This document shows, piece after piece, positions 10,973 to 21,325 of a DNA stretch of 64,000 nt. The stretch covers positions 542,420 through 606,419 of the forward strand of contig ONZQ02000009.1 of the NCBI GenBank assembly GCA_900312665.1. Reading direction: 5' to 3'. Each line of letters opens with the position of its first letter. Within the stretch, counting starts at the first letter, position 1. Source of the stretch: Cephalotrichum gorgonifer. Lineage: Eukaryota; Ascomycota; Sordariomycetes; Microascales; Microascaceae. The notes beneath the pieces were generated by a model that was not told the origin of the DNA, searched no databases, and saw only the letters and a program-made list of their open reading frames with translations. Both the position numbers and the translations under genes were made by a program.

Positions 10973-13461
10973 TCATTCTTCGCCTTGCCGTATCGGAGCA
11001 TACCTGCCGCTGCCGCTGCCGCTCCCACCGCTACTGGCCCTACTTCTGCTGCGGTTAACAACCCTCGCAAGCCAGTTCCCAATGGTTGGCCCCCCCTCGC
11101 CTGTGGGTGTTGCGGGCTTGCCGTTGTCCCCTTCAACATCCGGCGGGTCTAGGGACATGCCCGGAATGGCGCCGGTGGAGGGGAGGGTCGGACGGCCGCG
11201 GTAGTCCGACCCGATGGGAGAGCCGGTCTGCATCAGTGACTCGGTTTCAGCGCGTATGGAAGGCGTTCCGGCAACCGTGCTCGCGTCGCCGAATAGGACG
11301 TCCATTTCCTCCAACCGGACGCCGCACGTCTCGGGATATACAAAGTACACTGGTCGGGTGGAGTTAGCCATGACGATAATTCCGACCGCATATCATCGGG
11401 GATGATGAACTTACCGACGACGAAGCTGACGGCACAGAAGAAGGCGTGCACCAGATACAGCCGCCACTTGATCGTCTCTTGAAGAACCGGTGTTATCTCC
11501 CCCACCAGCCAGTTGAAGGCCCAATTTGTTGCCGTCGATAGACTGGCTCCCTTTGACCGAATGCTCAGAGGTAGGATCTCGGGAGGGTAGAGCCAGGGGA
11601 TCGGGCCCCACGAGTACCCGAACGCCGCGTTGTAGATCATGACGAACACGACAACCATGGTCGGGGTCGATGGTATATCCAGGTACAGGAAGTACGAAAT
11701 TAGAGATAGCGCGATAACCATGGCTACCGCACCGCTGAGCAGGATAGGACGGCGGCCCCATTTATCTACGATGTACCACGGCGGAATTGTCGAGAGGAAA
11801 TAGGTGACTCCGTTGATGCCCGTCATAAGAACGGCATCGTGTCCGACCCACCCAGCCTGTTGGAAGACCAGTGGTGCATAGTAGGATATGACGTTGATGC
11901 CGTTGAGCTGAGCGAGGGCCTGGGCAGACATGGCAATGAACACTCGGTTGCGGTACCGGCGGAACATGTCCGCGTAACTGCGCTCGCCCTCTTGTCGTTG
12001 TAGTAGCACGTCCATCTTGATGTTTCGGTATTCGTCACGTGCTTTAGAATTGTGAATATCACCGCCCCCGTAGAGGTTAGCAATGACGACGATGCCCTCT
12101 TCGTCATGGTCGACATCTAGGAGCCACCTGAAAGAAAACTGTTAGCACTCTGGAGAAGTGGGTATAGTGGAGCGCCGGAAGCCGTACCTGGGTGACTCGA
12201 CAATGATCAAACTGCCCAAAGCGAGTAGTCCCCCCATTACGCATTGCATGAAGAGGGGGAGTCGCCACGACATGTTGCTCTGGATGAAGCCGCAAAAGTA
12301 GTCCACCCAGACGGACGACGTATAGCCGATGATGTTGCCGGAGAACTCGATGCAGGCAAGCTTGCCTCGGTTGTGCGGCGGGGAGATCTCGGACTGGTAG
12401 ACGGGCACGATGGTAGACAGCATGCCAACGCCAAAACCAGCAATGATCCTGCCCAACATTAACATCGCCATGGAGGTCGCCCAGGTCTGGATGGCGCCGC
12501 CGACAAAGAATATGCAGGAGCCATAGAGAATCGTCCGCCGACGGCCGATTATGTCTCCTACTCGACCAACAATGAGAGACGAGCAAAAGGCACCGACCTC
12601 AAGAATCGCTACCATGGTACCGATTTGGGCCTTCGAGGGCTGGTCAAAGTAGTCCAAGAAGTACGGCCCCCTACACGCATAGCCAACTCAGTTAGAAGGG
12701 CGAGCCTAGGGACGGTAGTTCGTCCGGGTGCGGGGCCGAAGGCGGGGCCGGGGAAGGTGGTCCCTCCGGGGGGGGAAGGTGGTGGAGGTTCGGCAGGGTG
12801 GAGACATACGTGATAATACCGGACATTACACCTTGATCGTACCCGAAAAGAAACACGCCTAATGATACAAATATACTCGTGAAGTAGCTAAGAAGGCTTT
12901 GTTAGTATCTAGTATCCTTGGTCGCGTGGTCGATTTGCAAAAAGCAGCCCGAACTCTCGGAGTGGGTCGTATCAGTCGTGGTCATTACGCACATCAACGG
13001 CCGGCCAGTAAGGCCGTGGATGGGATTGGAACCCATCATGGTAGCAAGGATGCGCTCGGCACGGGGAACGCGACGTGGGCGTGCAGTGGGGACCTCGATA
13101 GCCTCCTTGTCGATGACGCCGTGAGAGGACGAGGAGTCGTCGTAGTCGGGTGGCGTCTCGACCCGGACTCGTTTGTGTGGCTTTCGAATGCCGGTCAAAA
13201 GCCCGTCATGAGGGCCGTCGGCCAGCCGGAGCCCAATCGGGTCGTCGTCGTCTATCTGTTCGGCGATGTCGCCGGACTCGTTCGAGAGATAGGATTCAGA
13301 CGACCGTCGGGTGACGTGGCGGGCCTTGTCGCCCGAAGCGCCGAGTGATGACGTCGATCGTGAGGCTAGATCGGGGTGCTGTCGGGATGGAAGGGTCCGC
13401 AGGGGTATGTTCGAAGGAAGACGACTAGAATTTGGGTCCGGAATGTTGGGCGGTGATGGTG
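10973..13461 (-). CDS. MFS sugar transporter (SP family), 5' end unresolved
   Basis: Exons: up to 12993, 12887-12810, 12670-12188, 12127-11415 and 11349-10973. All junctions keep frame. The transporter core carries sugar-porter signatures: LGVFLFGYDQGVMSGIIT, VGDIIGRRRTILYG, GRIIAGFGVG, PVYQSEISPPHNRG, ESPRWLL, ALAQLNGINVISYYAP, DKWGRRP and WGPIPWLYPPEILP. It has twelve predicted membrane helices and long Ser-rich cytosolic tails at both ends. The N-terminal coding exon is open as far as an acceptor CTAACAG at 13463-13462, but no in-frame ATG precedes it; the first in-frame ATGs are internal (13039). A phase-compatible upstream exon beginning at ATG 13778 and ending at a GTGTTC donor is possible but unproven. 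The substrate is unknown; the neighbouring UGM gene points to sugar metabolism only loosely. Confidence 0.85.
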
Positions 13462-14469
13462 CTGTTAGCAGCAGCACCTTACCGCAGAAAATTCGGAGGC
13501 GGATGAGGTCCTAAATGAGGGTTTGTGGAGTCGGAGAGAGTTTGAGTTTACTGCAGGTCTGCGAGAGGGTGGGAAGTCGTTGGATAGTTTCGGGGGGATG
13601 GGTTGGAGGGACCCTCGACTACTACGTAAAAGTGTACAAGTGCATGTACAGTATTAGTACCTACCCAGTGATAATATCAGCGATCAGCGATCAGCAATCA
13701 GCTATCAGTGCAAAGATGAACACCTAGACGTTCAACAGGGCGCCGTGCCCACACAGTGTTTGCCCAGGAGGATTCCATTGGTACCTGCTCATACACTGTA
13801 TGCTTTTACAGTTGGTATTGCACAGCTTGGCAAACGGGATGAGGCTCCAGACGCGCAAGTCAGGCGGCAGAGTCAAGGTGACCGGTCATTTTACCTACTC
13901 GGAGGTGTGACGTATTAGTTCACGCCCGGATTCGGTTAACCAAGGCGAGAGGTAGACCATAATACATGAAAGGGTTCAGTCGACCCTAGTCTTTTCTACT
14001 TGTAGCTAGTTCCTAGCTAGTCTATGGCCCCAGGATGGGCGGGGAGCTGTTGGAATAGTTACAACTCGTCGGCATCAGGCGTGCCGATGGTGGTGAATAT
14101 GTAATTAGTACTTGGGCTACAGTTACATGCTCCGAAATACCTCACACGGCAGGTAAAAGTGAGCCCGACCGAGGTCTGCAGCAGCAGAGTTTGGATGGCA
14201 CACTCGAGATGAATCAGGGTAAGGTCGGCCGATAGAGTGAGAGACATATCGTCGTGATCCTGAGGTAAACGGAGTGAGCGTGTGGCCACAGCTCTCACGG
14301 GGACAGTGGCGGTGGTGCACGATGGCAGTGTCAGGGGTCAGATGGACAGGAGCCGCAATGGGAAGGGGGGCATGTGCTGCAGGAATAATAGGGGTTGGCT
14401 GTACGGAGTACTCATCCGAAGTAACTACTCACATCAAAATTTCAGGTAGGAATAAAGTTGTCGTCTCGT

Positions 14470-14690
14470 GCCAAAACCTACTGTATTTAAATGGACAACT
14501 CTCTTTCTCTATAATTATCTAAATATTTATAAATATTTTAAACTTGTATCTCATTATGATAATTTTATCTAAATTATAAAGTACTATAAAATCATATTTT
14601 AAAGAAGTATTAGTGCTAGCTAGGAAACCTCATTTTATCTTATTCTATATATACTTATTTAAGAAATAGCATCAGTAGTTCCAAAACTTT
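14470..14690. repeat. AT-rich island, possible RIP-degraded repeat remnant
   Basis: About 220 bp strongly enriched in A and T (TAAATATTTATAAATATTTT, ATTATAAAGTACTATAAAAT) between normal GC-rich DNA. Sharp AT islands of this kind in Pezizomycotina usually come from repeat-induced point mutation of transposon copies. There is no recognisable coding remnant, target-site duplication or terminal repeat, so the origin is inferred. Confidence 0.45.
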
Positions 14691-14750
14691 AGGCGAACCC
14701 GGAGCTCCTAGCAAAACGGTCGTGTGCTACAGCATCTTCAATTACTCAAA

Positions 14751-14767
14751 CCCCCCCCCCCCCCCCC
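14751..14767. repeat. Poly-C tract (17 bases)
   Basis: Uninterrupted run of 17 cytosines just downstream of the UGM stop codon. On the UGM-sense strand this is poly-G. It may be length-variable or a sequencing problem spot. Confidence 0.8.
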
Positions 14768-14792
14768 GAGATCCGACCTGCAGTTAGCATCA

Positions 14793-16742
14793 TCATAATG
14801 CTGGATTTAGGCGACGCTCTTCGTTTTTCCGACCGTTGACGAGGTTGTGGTAGTTGAGAGTCAGCTCCACACCGCCGCTCGCAATGTTGTCGACAGCCTC
14901 CACACCAAGCATAAAGGAATGATCCTGATTTGCTACCTAGATGAGGGTCGTCTCTGTTAGCAGGCGTCCTACCTAGCGCATTACACATTTACTCAGGCGA
15001 TACGGTAGGAACCCACCTCATATTTCCAGCTGCCGAACCGGCCCCGCGAATAGATGTCCATAGCTTGAAGCTTTGGCAGAAGCTGGTCCAGGATCCCATC
15101 TCTCTCGAGAGTAGGCGTTGGGTAACCGTAAGGGAACCTCCGGTGGTACGTGGAGACTATCTCATCGCTTGGCTGGAGCATTCCCGTGTTGACGAGTCCC
15201 TCAATACACTCCGTCAACAGTGTCTCGTGCTGGACCGGTTTCAGTGAGGACTCGGAGACTTCGAGCATGATGGACCAGTACGGGCCCGGGCTGGGCTCGG
15301 CCGACCCGGGCTTGCTTCCGTCGCCCATGAGTATGGTTTCCAGCCTGGTGTCAGAGGGGGGCACGTTGTTCGGAGAGTAGTTGGAGAAGATGGTCGCCCG
15401 GTAGAACGGGCAGTTTGACTCTGGGAAGTATAACTGCGGCAGGGCATAAGAATCTGGGGGACGGTTTCGCGCGGGATCCGGAAACACTCACCCAGCATTT
15501 GTCCCCAATCCTCTCCGGGCGCTCGCCACGGATACCGATGCCAACAACGTGGGTAGAGGAGTAAAACAAGCCGTCTCCCAAGGCCATCAGCTCCTTGTCC
15601 CCGAGCATACCCGCCAGAATGTCGACTGACATGGTCGACACGAGCTTCTTGTACCCTATGGTCGTTCCATCCTCTGTTGTTACCGTCTTGGATGTGGCAT
15701 CAATCCCGGTCACCCTACCCCTCTCACCCAGGCGAATCTTCTCGGGCGGCAGAGTTCCTGCAATGGCCTTGAAAATGGCCCCCGTCCCACCTCTCGCGGG
15801 GAATCGGAAAGTGGCATTCGGTCCCCAGCCCCCCGCCACCTTCCCTAGGATAGCATTTCTCACGATTGTCTTGACATCTGGCGCCGCAACGCGCTCACCG
15901 AGCCACCCGCATTGCATCTAGGTCTCGTACTCTATCGTCAGCAATGCATCCGCGCCCGGCTTTCGGTTTGCACCGCGACTCACACTTTCAACAGGGACGG
16001 CCCAGACTTTCCAGTTATACGGCTTCATGAAGATGTCCGAGATGCCTGTGCCCATCATGCGCTCTATCCACTCCCCGAAGTTTGCCGGCTTCTCCTTGTG
16101 GGGGTGTTCCGCGGCGGCATCGATCAGGGCGTCTATACACATCGCCTGATCTTCCTTAGGTAGCATGGCGATGTTGTTTTGAAAGGGATAAGGGACCCAT
16201 AGACCCTTGTACCTCACGTAAGAGATGCGCTGGTGGTGATACCAGTCGTCCTCCTTGGGAAGAGCTTCGTGGAGGCAGTCATCGAAGTACGTGTAATGAG
16301 AGAAGATGACATGCCCGCCAACATCCCATAGCTGCTTTCTGTTAGAGAATGAAACCCCTAGAAAAAACCAAGGGCTCAAGGACGGATGAAGCACATACAA
16401 AACCCTCCGGCGTCGTGTCAGTCGAAGCGAGGCCGCCTGGAGTCTCACTCGATTCTAGCAACAACCAGGACGGCCCATTCTACCTCGTGTTAGCCTTGAC
16501 ACGGGGAAGCGAGGGTGAAATGGTAGAGGGAGGTGGTGAAGAACAATTTGGTTTAGACGTTTGGCAGCACCAAGACCTGTAGGTCCGGCGCCAATGACCA
16601 ACACATCGACATTTCTAATTTCAAGCTGTTAGCATTTAATCTGGTCGGCATGTATGTAGGTATCGCGGAAGTAGTAGCTGGGAGTACACGTAGGGGTCAT
16701 CGGGAAAGTACCAGTCACGTACTCGTCTACTTGAGGAGACAT
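14793..16742 (-). CDS. glfA: UDP-galactopyranose mutase
   Basis: Seven exons: 16742-16723, 16614-16545, 16479-16399, 16331-15984, 15917-15492, 15433-15017 and 14936-14793; 501 residues. Only 20 coding bases lie in exon 1 (MSPQVDE). The spliced N-terminus gives the FAD-binding motif VDVLVIGAGPTGLGAAKRL, followed by SSETPGGLASTDTTPEGF, DVGGHVIFSHYTYFDD, WVPYPFQNNI, ATFRFPARGGTGAIFKAIA, YWSIMLEVSESS and DHSFMLGVEAVDN. The length and order match fungal UGM. The enzyme interconverts UDP-galactopyranose and UDP-galactofuranose in the cytosol, using reduced FAD, and supplies galactofuranose for cell-wall galactomannan and glycoproteins. Intron 2 has a weak donor (GTTCTT). The divergent neighbour is a DMT transporter, a candidate partner. 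Confidence 0.95.
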
Positions 16743-17462
16743 GTCAACGCTTACTCTCACAGAGCTTGAAGTAGTCGGGTTGTAAGTTTGGGCAGATTGT
16801 TAGTGCACGTTCCAGGTACGAACAATGCGTATAAACACAATATATTACTCGTACGAGTACTCCGTATATCTGGGTGTTTTGAGACCCCTTTTCTGCTGGG
16901 GCGGCCCGTGACAGCAGCTGTTTACGGGTGTTACCGGCCCCGTCAGCTTAGTCGACTAGCTGGTTTCAAGCACTGGTGCCCACTAGCCACCTGTCCTCGT
17001 CCGTCGCCACCATGCCATGCCGAATTGAAGCTCAGGCACAACTAGCTGCTAGGATGTTTCAGGGGGCGTCCGTAGCGTCGATCTCGGGTGCCTGTCCTGC
17101 TGTCCCGTACAATATCTTATGCAAGGATCCTGGCCCGCGTTAATATGCGATATCCCATTCACGCGTTTTTACTTCCGATCTTGATCCACAATCCTGCTGC
17201 TCACCCGCGCCGGGACACGTCAGGCACAACCGCCAAGCCTAGCAGGTACAGCTACGACCACAGGTAATACGAGTAGCAAAGTGACTGTCGACTCCTCGAG
17301 CCCAGCTACTCTCGTACGAGTGCATTGCTTGTAACCGCACCTCATACAATCACTCGCTACATTCCGGAAATCTGGTCTTGAGCTTGCAAAGAAGGACCTT
17401 CCTGCTATTTCTAGCTCTCAACGGGTCCGACCTTGGGACACGACCCATCGCTGCACATCACT
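16743..17462. promoter_or_regulatory. Divergent promoter UGM / DMT transporter
   Basis: 720 bp between two divergent start codons. It contains two copies of the perfect 10-bp palindrome CTCGTACGAG, at 16848-16857 (extended to TACTCGTACGAGTA) and 17311-17320. Both are candidate shared operator sites. Related GTAC-rich words are also dispersed elsewhere in the window, so specificity is uncertain. Confidence 0.45.
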
Positions 17463-19011
17463 ATGACTGAGAAGGCCCGCCTCTCTGGCGACTCGCCGAG
17501 TCCGCTGGGCAGGAACAGCCCCATCCTACCCACAACTAATCCCAATCTCGATTCGCGATATCTCCCAAAGGCAAAGTCTCAAGTACCTGCATCCCTTTAT
17601 ATCGTGTGAGGCCCCCCTGCCCTTTCACTGTCCCCCCTTCACCCCTACCCTCCGTCCTTGTCCTAGCTACGAGACCTCTGGCTAAAGATATTTGCCAGAT
17701 CATGGATATCAATCAGTTCGGCAATCATCCTGTTCAACAAATGGATTCTGGATGACCGCAAGTTCCGTAAGTCTTCCAGATCCATGCCAATTGCCAATTA
17801 GTTATCTACGCCTGGGCCTGGTAGTAAGGACGCGAGCTCTACTTACGCTTACATCTCAATGAGCAGACTACCCAATCCTATTGACGACCTACCATCTCAC
17901 CCTCGCCACGGTCCTGACACAGGCAATGGCACGGTGGACGAAGGTCCTCGATGGCCGGCACAAGCTCAGGATGACACCACAAGTCTACGCCCGCGCCATC
18001 GTGCCCATCGGTGTGACCTTCAGTCTCAGCCTAATATGCGGCAACCTAACCTACCTCTACCTCTCTGTTGCCTTCATCCAGATGCTCAAGGTACGCCCTA
18101 GTCTCCAGGCAAACTCAGCCGTCCTCCCTCCGCTCTCTAAATGGGTACTAACACCCCATAGGCCACAACCCCCGTTGCCGTTCTCCTTTCCGGATGGCTC
18201 CTCGGTGTCAGCCGACCGGACCTGAAAGTATTCATCAACGTCTCTGGCATCGTGGTTGGGGTGATCCTCGCATCGATGGGCGAGGTAAACTTCGTCCTCA
18301 TCGGCGTACTCTTCCAGATCGGCGGCGTCCTGTTTGAAGCCCTCCGCCTCACCCTAGTCCAGAAGCTCCTCACCTCCGAGTACAAGATGGACCCGCTCCT
18401 ATCTATCTACTACTATGCCCCCGTGTGCGCCGTGTTCAACTTCGGCGTCGCACTCGTGTTCGAGGTCCCGAGTGTTACGATGGAGCAGATCTACCACGTC
18501 GGTCTCCCCATCTTCTTCGTGAATGGCATGATTGCGTTCCTGTTGAACTTTGCTGCAGTCTCTTTGGTGAGTGTCCTCTTTTCCTTCCTGAATGCCCTCA
18601 CTCCGCCCGTCCCCCTATTCTAACACTACCTGACAGATCGGCAAAACCTCCGCGGTGGTCCTCACGCTCTGCGGCGTCCTAAAGGACATCCTCCTCGTTG
18701 TAGCCTCGATACTTATATGGGGCACACCCATTAGTCTCCTCCAGGTCTTCGGCTACTCTATTGCCCTCTCAGGCATAGTCTACTACAAGCTCGGCTATAC
18801 CGCTGTGCGGAACCTTATTTCCGATGCTGGCCGTCAGTGGAGTCGGCGATCGGGCCTGCGAAAGGCCGTGCTTGTCGGGGTCATTTTCCTAGGGTTGTGC
18901 TTCTGGTTGAGGGGGCCAGGGACGCCCGCCTCGCCCTTAGACCAGGACGTACCATTTACCGGGAATTCCAACAAGCGGATTATGGAGGATGCTTTGGAGG
19001 TGGGGCCATGA
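17463..19011 (+). CDS. DMT-superfamily (TPT/DUF250) transporter, candidate nucleotide-sugar carrier
   Basis: Five exons: 17463-17605, 17699-17766, 17867-18090, 18162-18566 and 18637-19011; 404 residues. A polar N-terminus (MTEKARLSGDSPSP) precedes about ten hydrophobic helices. Family words include FNKWILDDRKF, YPILLTTYHLT, NLTYLYLSVAFIQMLKATTP, VGVILASMGEVNF, EALRLTLVQKLL and LIGKTSAVVLTLCGVLKDILLV. This is the triose-phosphate/nucleotide-sugar transporter fold of Golgi or ER membranes. The substrate cannot be read from sequence. Its head-to-head position with UGM suggests import of UDP-galactofuranose, as done by GlfB in Aspergillus, which I recall as sitting beside glfA; that link is inference. 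Other DUF250 members have no known substrate, so an unrelated role is possible. Confidence 0.88.
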
Positions 19012-19835
19012 GCTTCGTGCTACGCATAGAGTCACGTACCCCCTGTCAAATGCTCGCTCCTGTGGTTTGGTTTCTTGTCCCACCTGGTACTTCTTTGCCT
19101 TGGCGTTCAGGGTGTGTGGGTTTGGAGGGGGCGTCGAAGTCGGGTTTCCATCGGCACCCTGTTAATTTTTTTTTGGACAGTTTCACTTGTGCCAGTAGCC
19201 GGTACAGGTGGTGAATGGGAATAAGGACGGTAATATTAGGGAATAGAAAAAAAGATAATGACCTACTGGATAGACTGACTCTTCCCTCTTTTACCGAGTA
19301 CACTCTGACTCACCTGCCCTTCGACACGGATGGGCCAGCTAGAGGACCTGTTCTTTACGCGTTACTACGGGGGATGCTTCCCGGGCAAATAGAGACGTCC
19401 CGTAACGTTTAATCACGTCCGTCCATGGTAGCATAAAATGTCACATTCAGCCCAACGCCAATCCTCGATGATCTCGGCCCACGTGTCGGCACGGGAGAGA
19501 CCAGTCCACCAGTTCGCAGACGTCGCTTTCCTCCAAGTGTCGACTACGAGACCCGACCACGCTATGAATGACCCAGGAAGGTGGAAGACGGCGCGACGCA
19601 TCTGGCATGTGGAGAGCAACCCGGGTACGTAGGTTCAGACGTGTAGGACCCCCTGGGCTCGTCGAGGTTTCATTCACTACCAACACCGCCTCAACAAAAC
19701 GAAAAAGGTCCTCATGATCATGTCAATGTCTTCTTTTGCATTGAGCCCGTAAAACCCGAGGTTCTTATATGCCATTCGGATGCTGTCTTAACAAGCCAAC
19801 CCAACTCCCCCGACCCATTTTGATAGAGGAAACGC
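19012..19835. other. Intergenic, convergent 3' ends
   Basis: 824 bp between the stop codons of the DMT transporter and RPL27. No frame with family resemblance, no RNA gene and no repeat seen. Confidence 0.5.
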
Positions 19836-20561
19836 TTAGAATCCTGTAGGACAAAAATACGTTAGCAATTAGTCCAATCTTTGAGAAACAATATTTTGCA
19901 CAACAGCCTCCTGCTGTAGCCAGATTATAACGGGCAGACGTACTCAGAGCAGTGAAGAACCACCTGTTCTTTCCGCTGGTGTATCGCTCCTCAAACACCT
20001 TCTTAACCGTCTTCTTGGCGTCCTCCCTCTGCGAAACCTCCTTGAAAGTGTCGGCGGAAACGACGCCCTTGAGTCCCTCGAGCTCGAGCGTGTACCGGGT
20101 GGGCATGAGGTGGTTGTAGTTTATGACCTTGATGAAGGGCTTGATCTTGTTGCGCTTGTCCTGGCGGTCTTTCGACATGCGGCGGGTGATCCTGGAAGGG
20201 TAGCGCTCGATGCCGGCGACGATCGCGTGGCCGAACTGGTGAGGCTTCTTGCCATTGTCGACGGGCTGAAGGATGACGACCTTTTTGAGACGCAGTTAGC
20301 ACACACCATTCCCAAGACTTGTTCCCATGCCCGTCGCGTATGCGGGCGGTCTTGCAAGACCCTCTCTCGTTTCCTCCCGCCTCACGGCCCAATACGGAAG
20401 AGAAGGCTTTCTCATCCCCCTCCCCCATTTCGAGATCCGGCGCCGAGGCAAGGAGAGTCGAGGAGCAGGCTGGGGGGTTCAGTGGTGATTGTGTGTACCT
20501 TCTTGCCGGCATACCGGCCCCGGGTGATAATGGCGACACGTCCGACCTTGAGGAACTTCAT
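19836..20561 (-). CDS. RPL27: 60S ribosomal protein L27 (eL27)
   Basis: Three exons: 20561-20499, 20280-19944 and 19843-19836; 135 residues, the usual eL27 length. Exon 1 encodes MKFLKVGRVAIITRGRYAGKK (KOW motif). Exon 2 carries VVILQPVDNGKKPHQFGHAI, the IKPFIKVINYNHLMPTRY block and SGKNRWFFTAL. The terminal exon is only 8 bases and supplies RF and the stop. The 218-bp first intron right after the N-terminus is typical of fungal ribosomal protein genes. It is a cytosolic large-subunit protein. The divergent NCE101 gene begins 395 bp away. Confidence 0.96.
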
Positions 20562-20955
20562 CTTGTTCGCCGGGCGGTTATTTTGGTGTGGTGAGGTGTT
20601 GGGTGGTTCCGCTGCACTGGAGTCTGAAATCGGGAGGTTATTTTCACGACGGAATTTTGGGTTGTGCGGTCGAAATTTTGGGGCAAGTGGGGGTGGAATC
20701 ACGTGCCGGTATTTTTCCGACCATCTTCACAGGTATTACTTCAGATACTTACTGGAGAAGCGCCAGTCATTGCAGGACCCACTATGACCAACGCCAATCA
20801 GTACATTGTACGAGTATTACTGTGTCCGTGCATCTTGAGAGCGCTCTCTCATCTGTCCTCGTTCAACCCCAATTGAGATTTCTGACAAGGACTCGCTCTC
20901 ACCTCCATTGCAGCTGCTCTTACATCATCACCCGGATAAAGATAGACAACATACA
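20562..20955. promoter_or_regulatory. Divergent promoter RPL27 / NCE101
   Basis: 394 bp between divergent start codons, expected to hold a strong ribosomal-protein promoter. The stretch just upstream of RPL27 is C/A/T-rich on its sense strand. It includes TTGTACGAGTATT at 20805-20817, one of the dispersed GTAC words. No further element identified. Confidence 0.35.
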
Positions 20956-21201
20956 ATGGCTCCCCCGACTTACATCATCTCCCGGGCAATAGACCCCGTC
21001 TTTGCGGTTGTCATTGGTATCGGAGCCGCGGTCACTCGTATCAGTCGAGAGGAGAAGGAGAAGGGCAGGACTACAAAGGAGACAATTGAAACCGCCCTTA
21101 GGTACGTTGGAATCTTACAGCTTCTAGAGAAAGAAATACTGTATCTGACGTGATGTCTACAATTAATTAGGCGCGTTAAACTGTCTAAGCAGTCTCTATA
21201 G
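20956..21201 (+). CDS. NCE101: NCE101-like non-classical export protein, 58 residues
   Basis: Two exons, 20956-21101 and 21171-21201; donor GTACGT, acceptor AATTAG, phase 2. The product has 58 residues, a usual size for the family. MAPPTYIISRAIDPVFAVVI leads into a single membrane helix (about residues 12-28), then a basic, charged cytosolic stretch (TRISREEKEKGRTTKETIE) and a short basic tail RRVKLSKQSL. The pattern ISRxxDPxFAxxxGxxAAxxRIxREEKEKGR matches the fungal Nce101 family. In yeast Nce101 was linked to export of proteins lacking a signal peptide, a role never well established. The convergent TTC36-like gene ends 124 bp downstream. Confidence 0.8.
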
Positions 21202-21325
21202 ACAATCTCTATACCCCTGGTAGGACCAGCTTCTTACAGGCGAAGACTCGACCGGAACTCCCGCGCCGACGCCTCCCAACAATCTTGATACCTCGCGACA
21301 TGGGTGGTGAAAGGAATGAATATTA

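Larger units (their letters stand above)
13462..14792. other. Intergenic with AT-rich island and poly-C run
   Basis: 1.33 kb between the transporter 5' exon and the UGM stop. It probably includes the missing first exon and promoter of the transporter. The right half holds an AT-rich island and a 17-base C run, annotated separately. CAGCGATCAGCGATCAGCAA-type short tandem words occur at 13678-13705. No other gene is supported. Confidence 0.5.

Noticed and set aside
13018..13040. T-arm-like sequence GGGATTGGAACCC suggesting a tRNA
   Set aside because: It lies inside the sugar-transporter coding exon (MMGSNPIHGLTGRPL) and has no acceptor or anticodon stem around it.
13459..13484. A 21-bp intron (GTAAGG to CTAACAG) at the 5' end of the sugar transporter
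   Set aside because: Too short to be spliced; the acceptor is more likely used with a distant donor.
14793..19011. A larger secondary-metabolite or sugar-catabolism cluster around UGM
   Set aside because: Flanking genes (RPL27, SPC25, NCE101) are housekeeping and no backbone synthase or pathway regulator is present.
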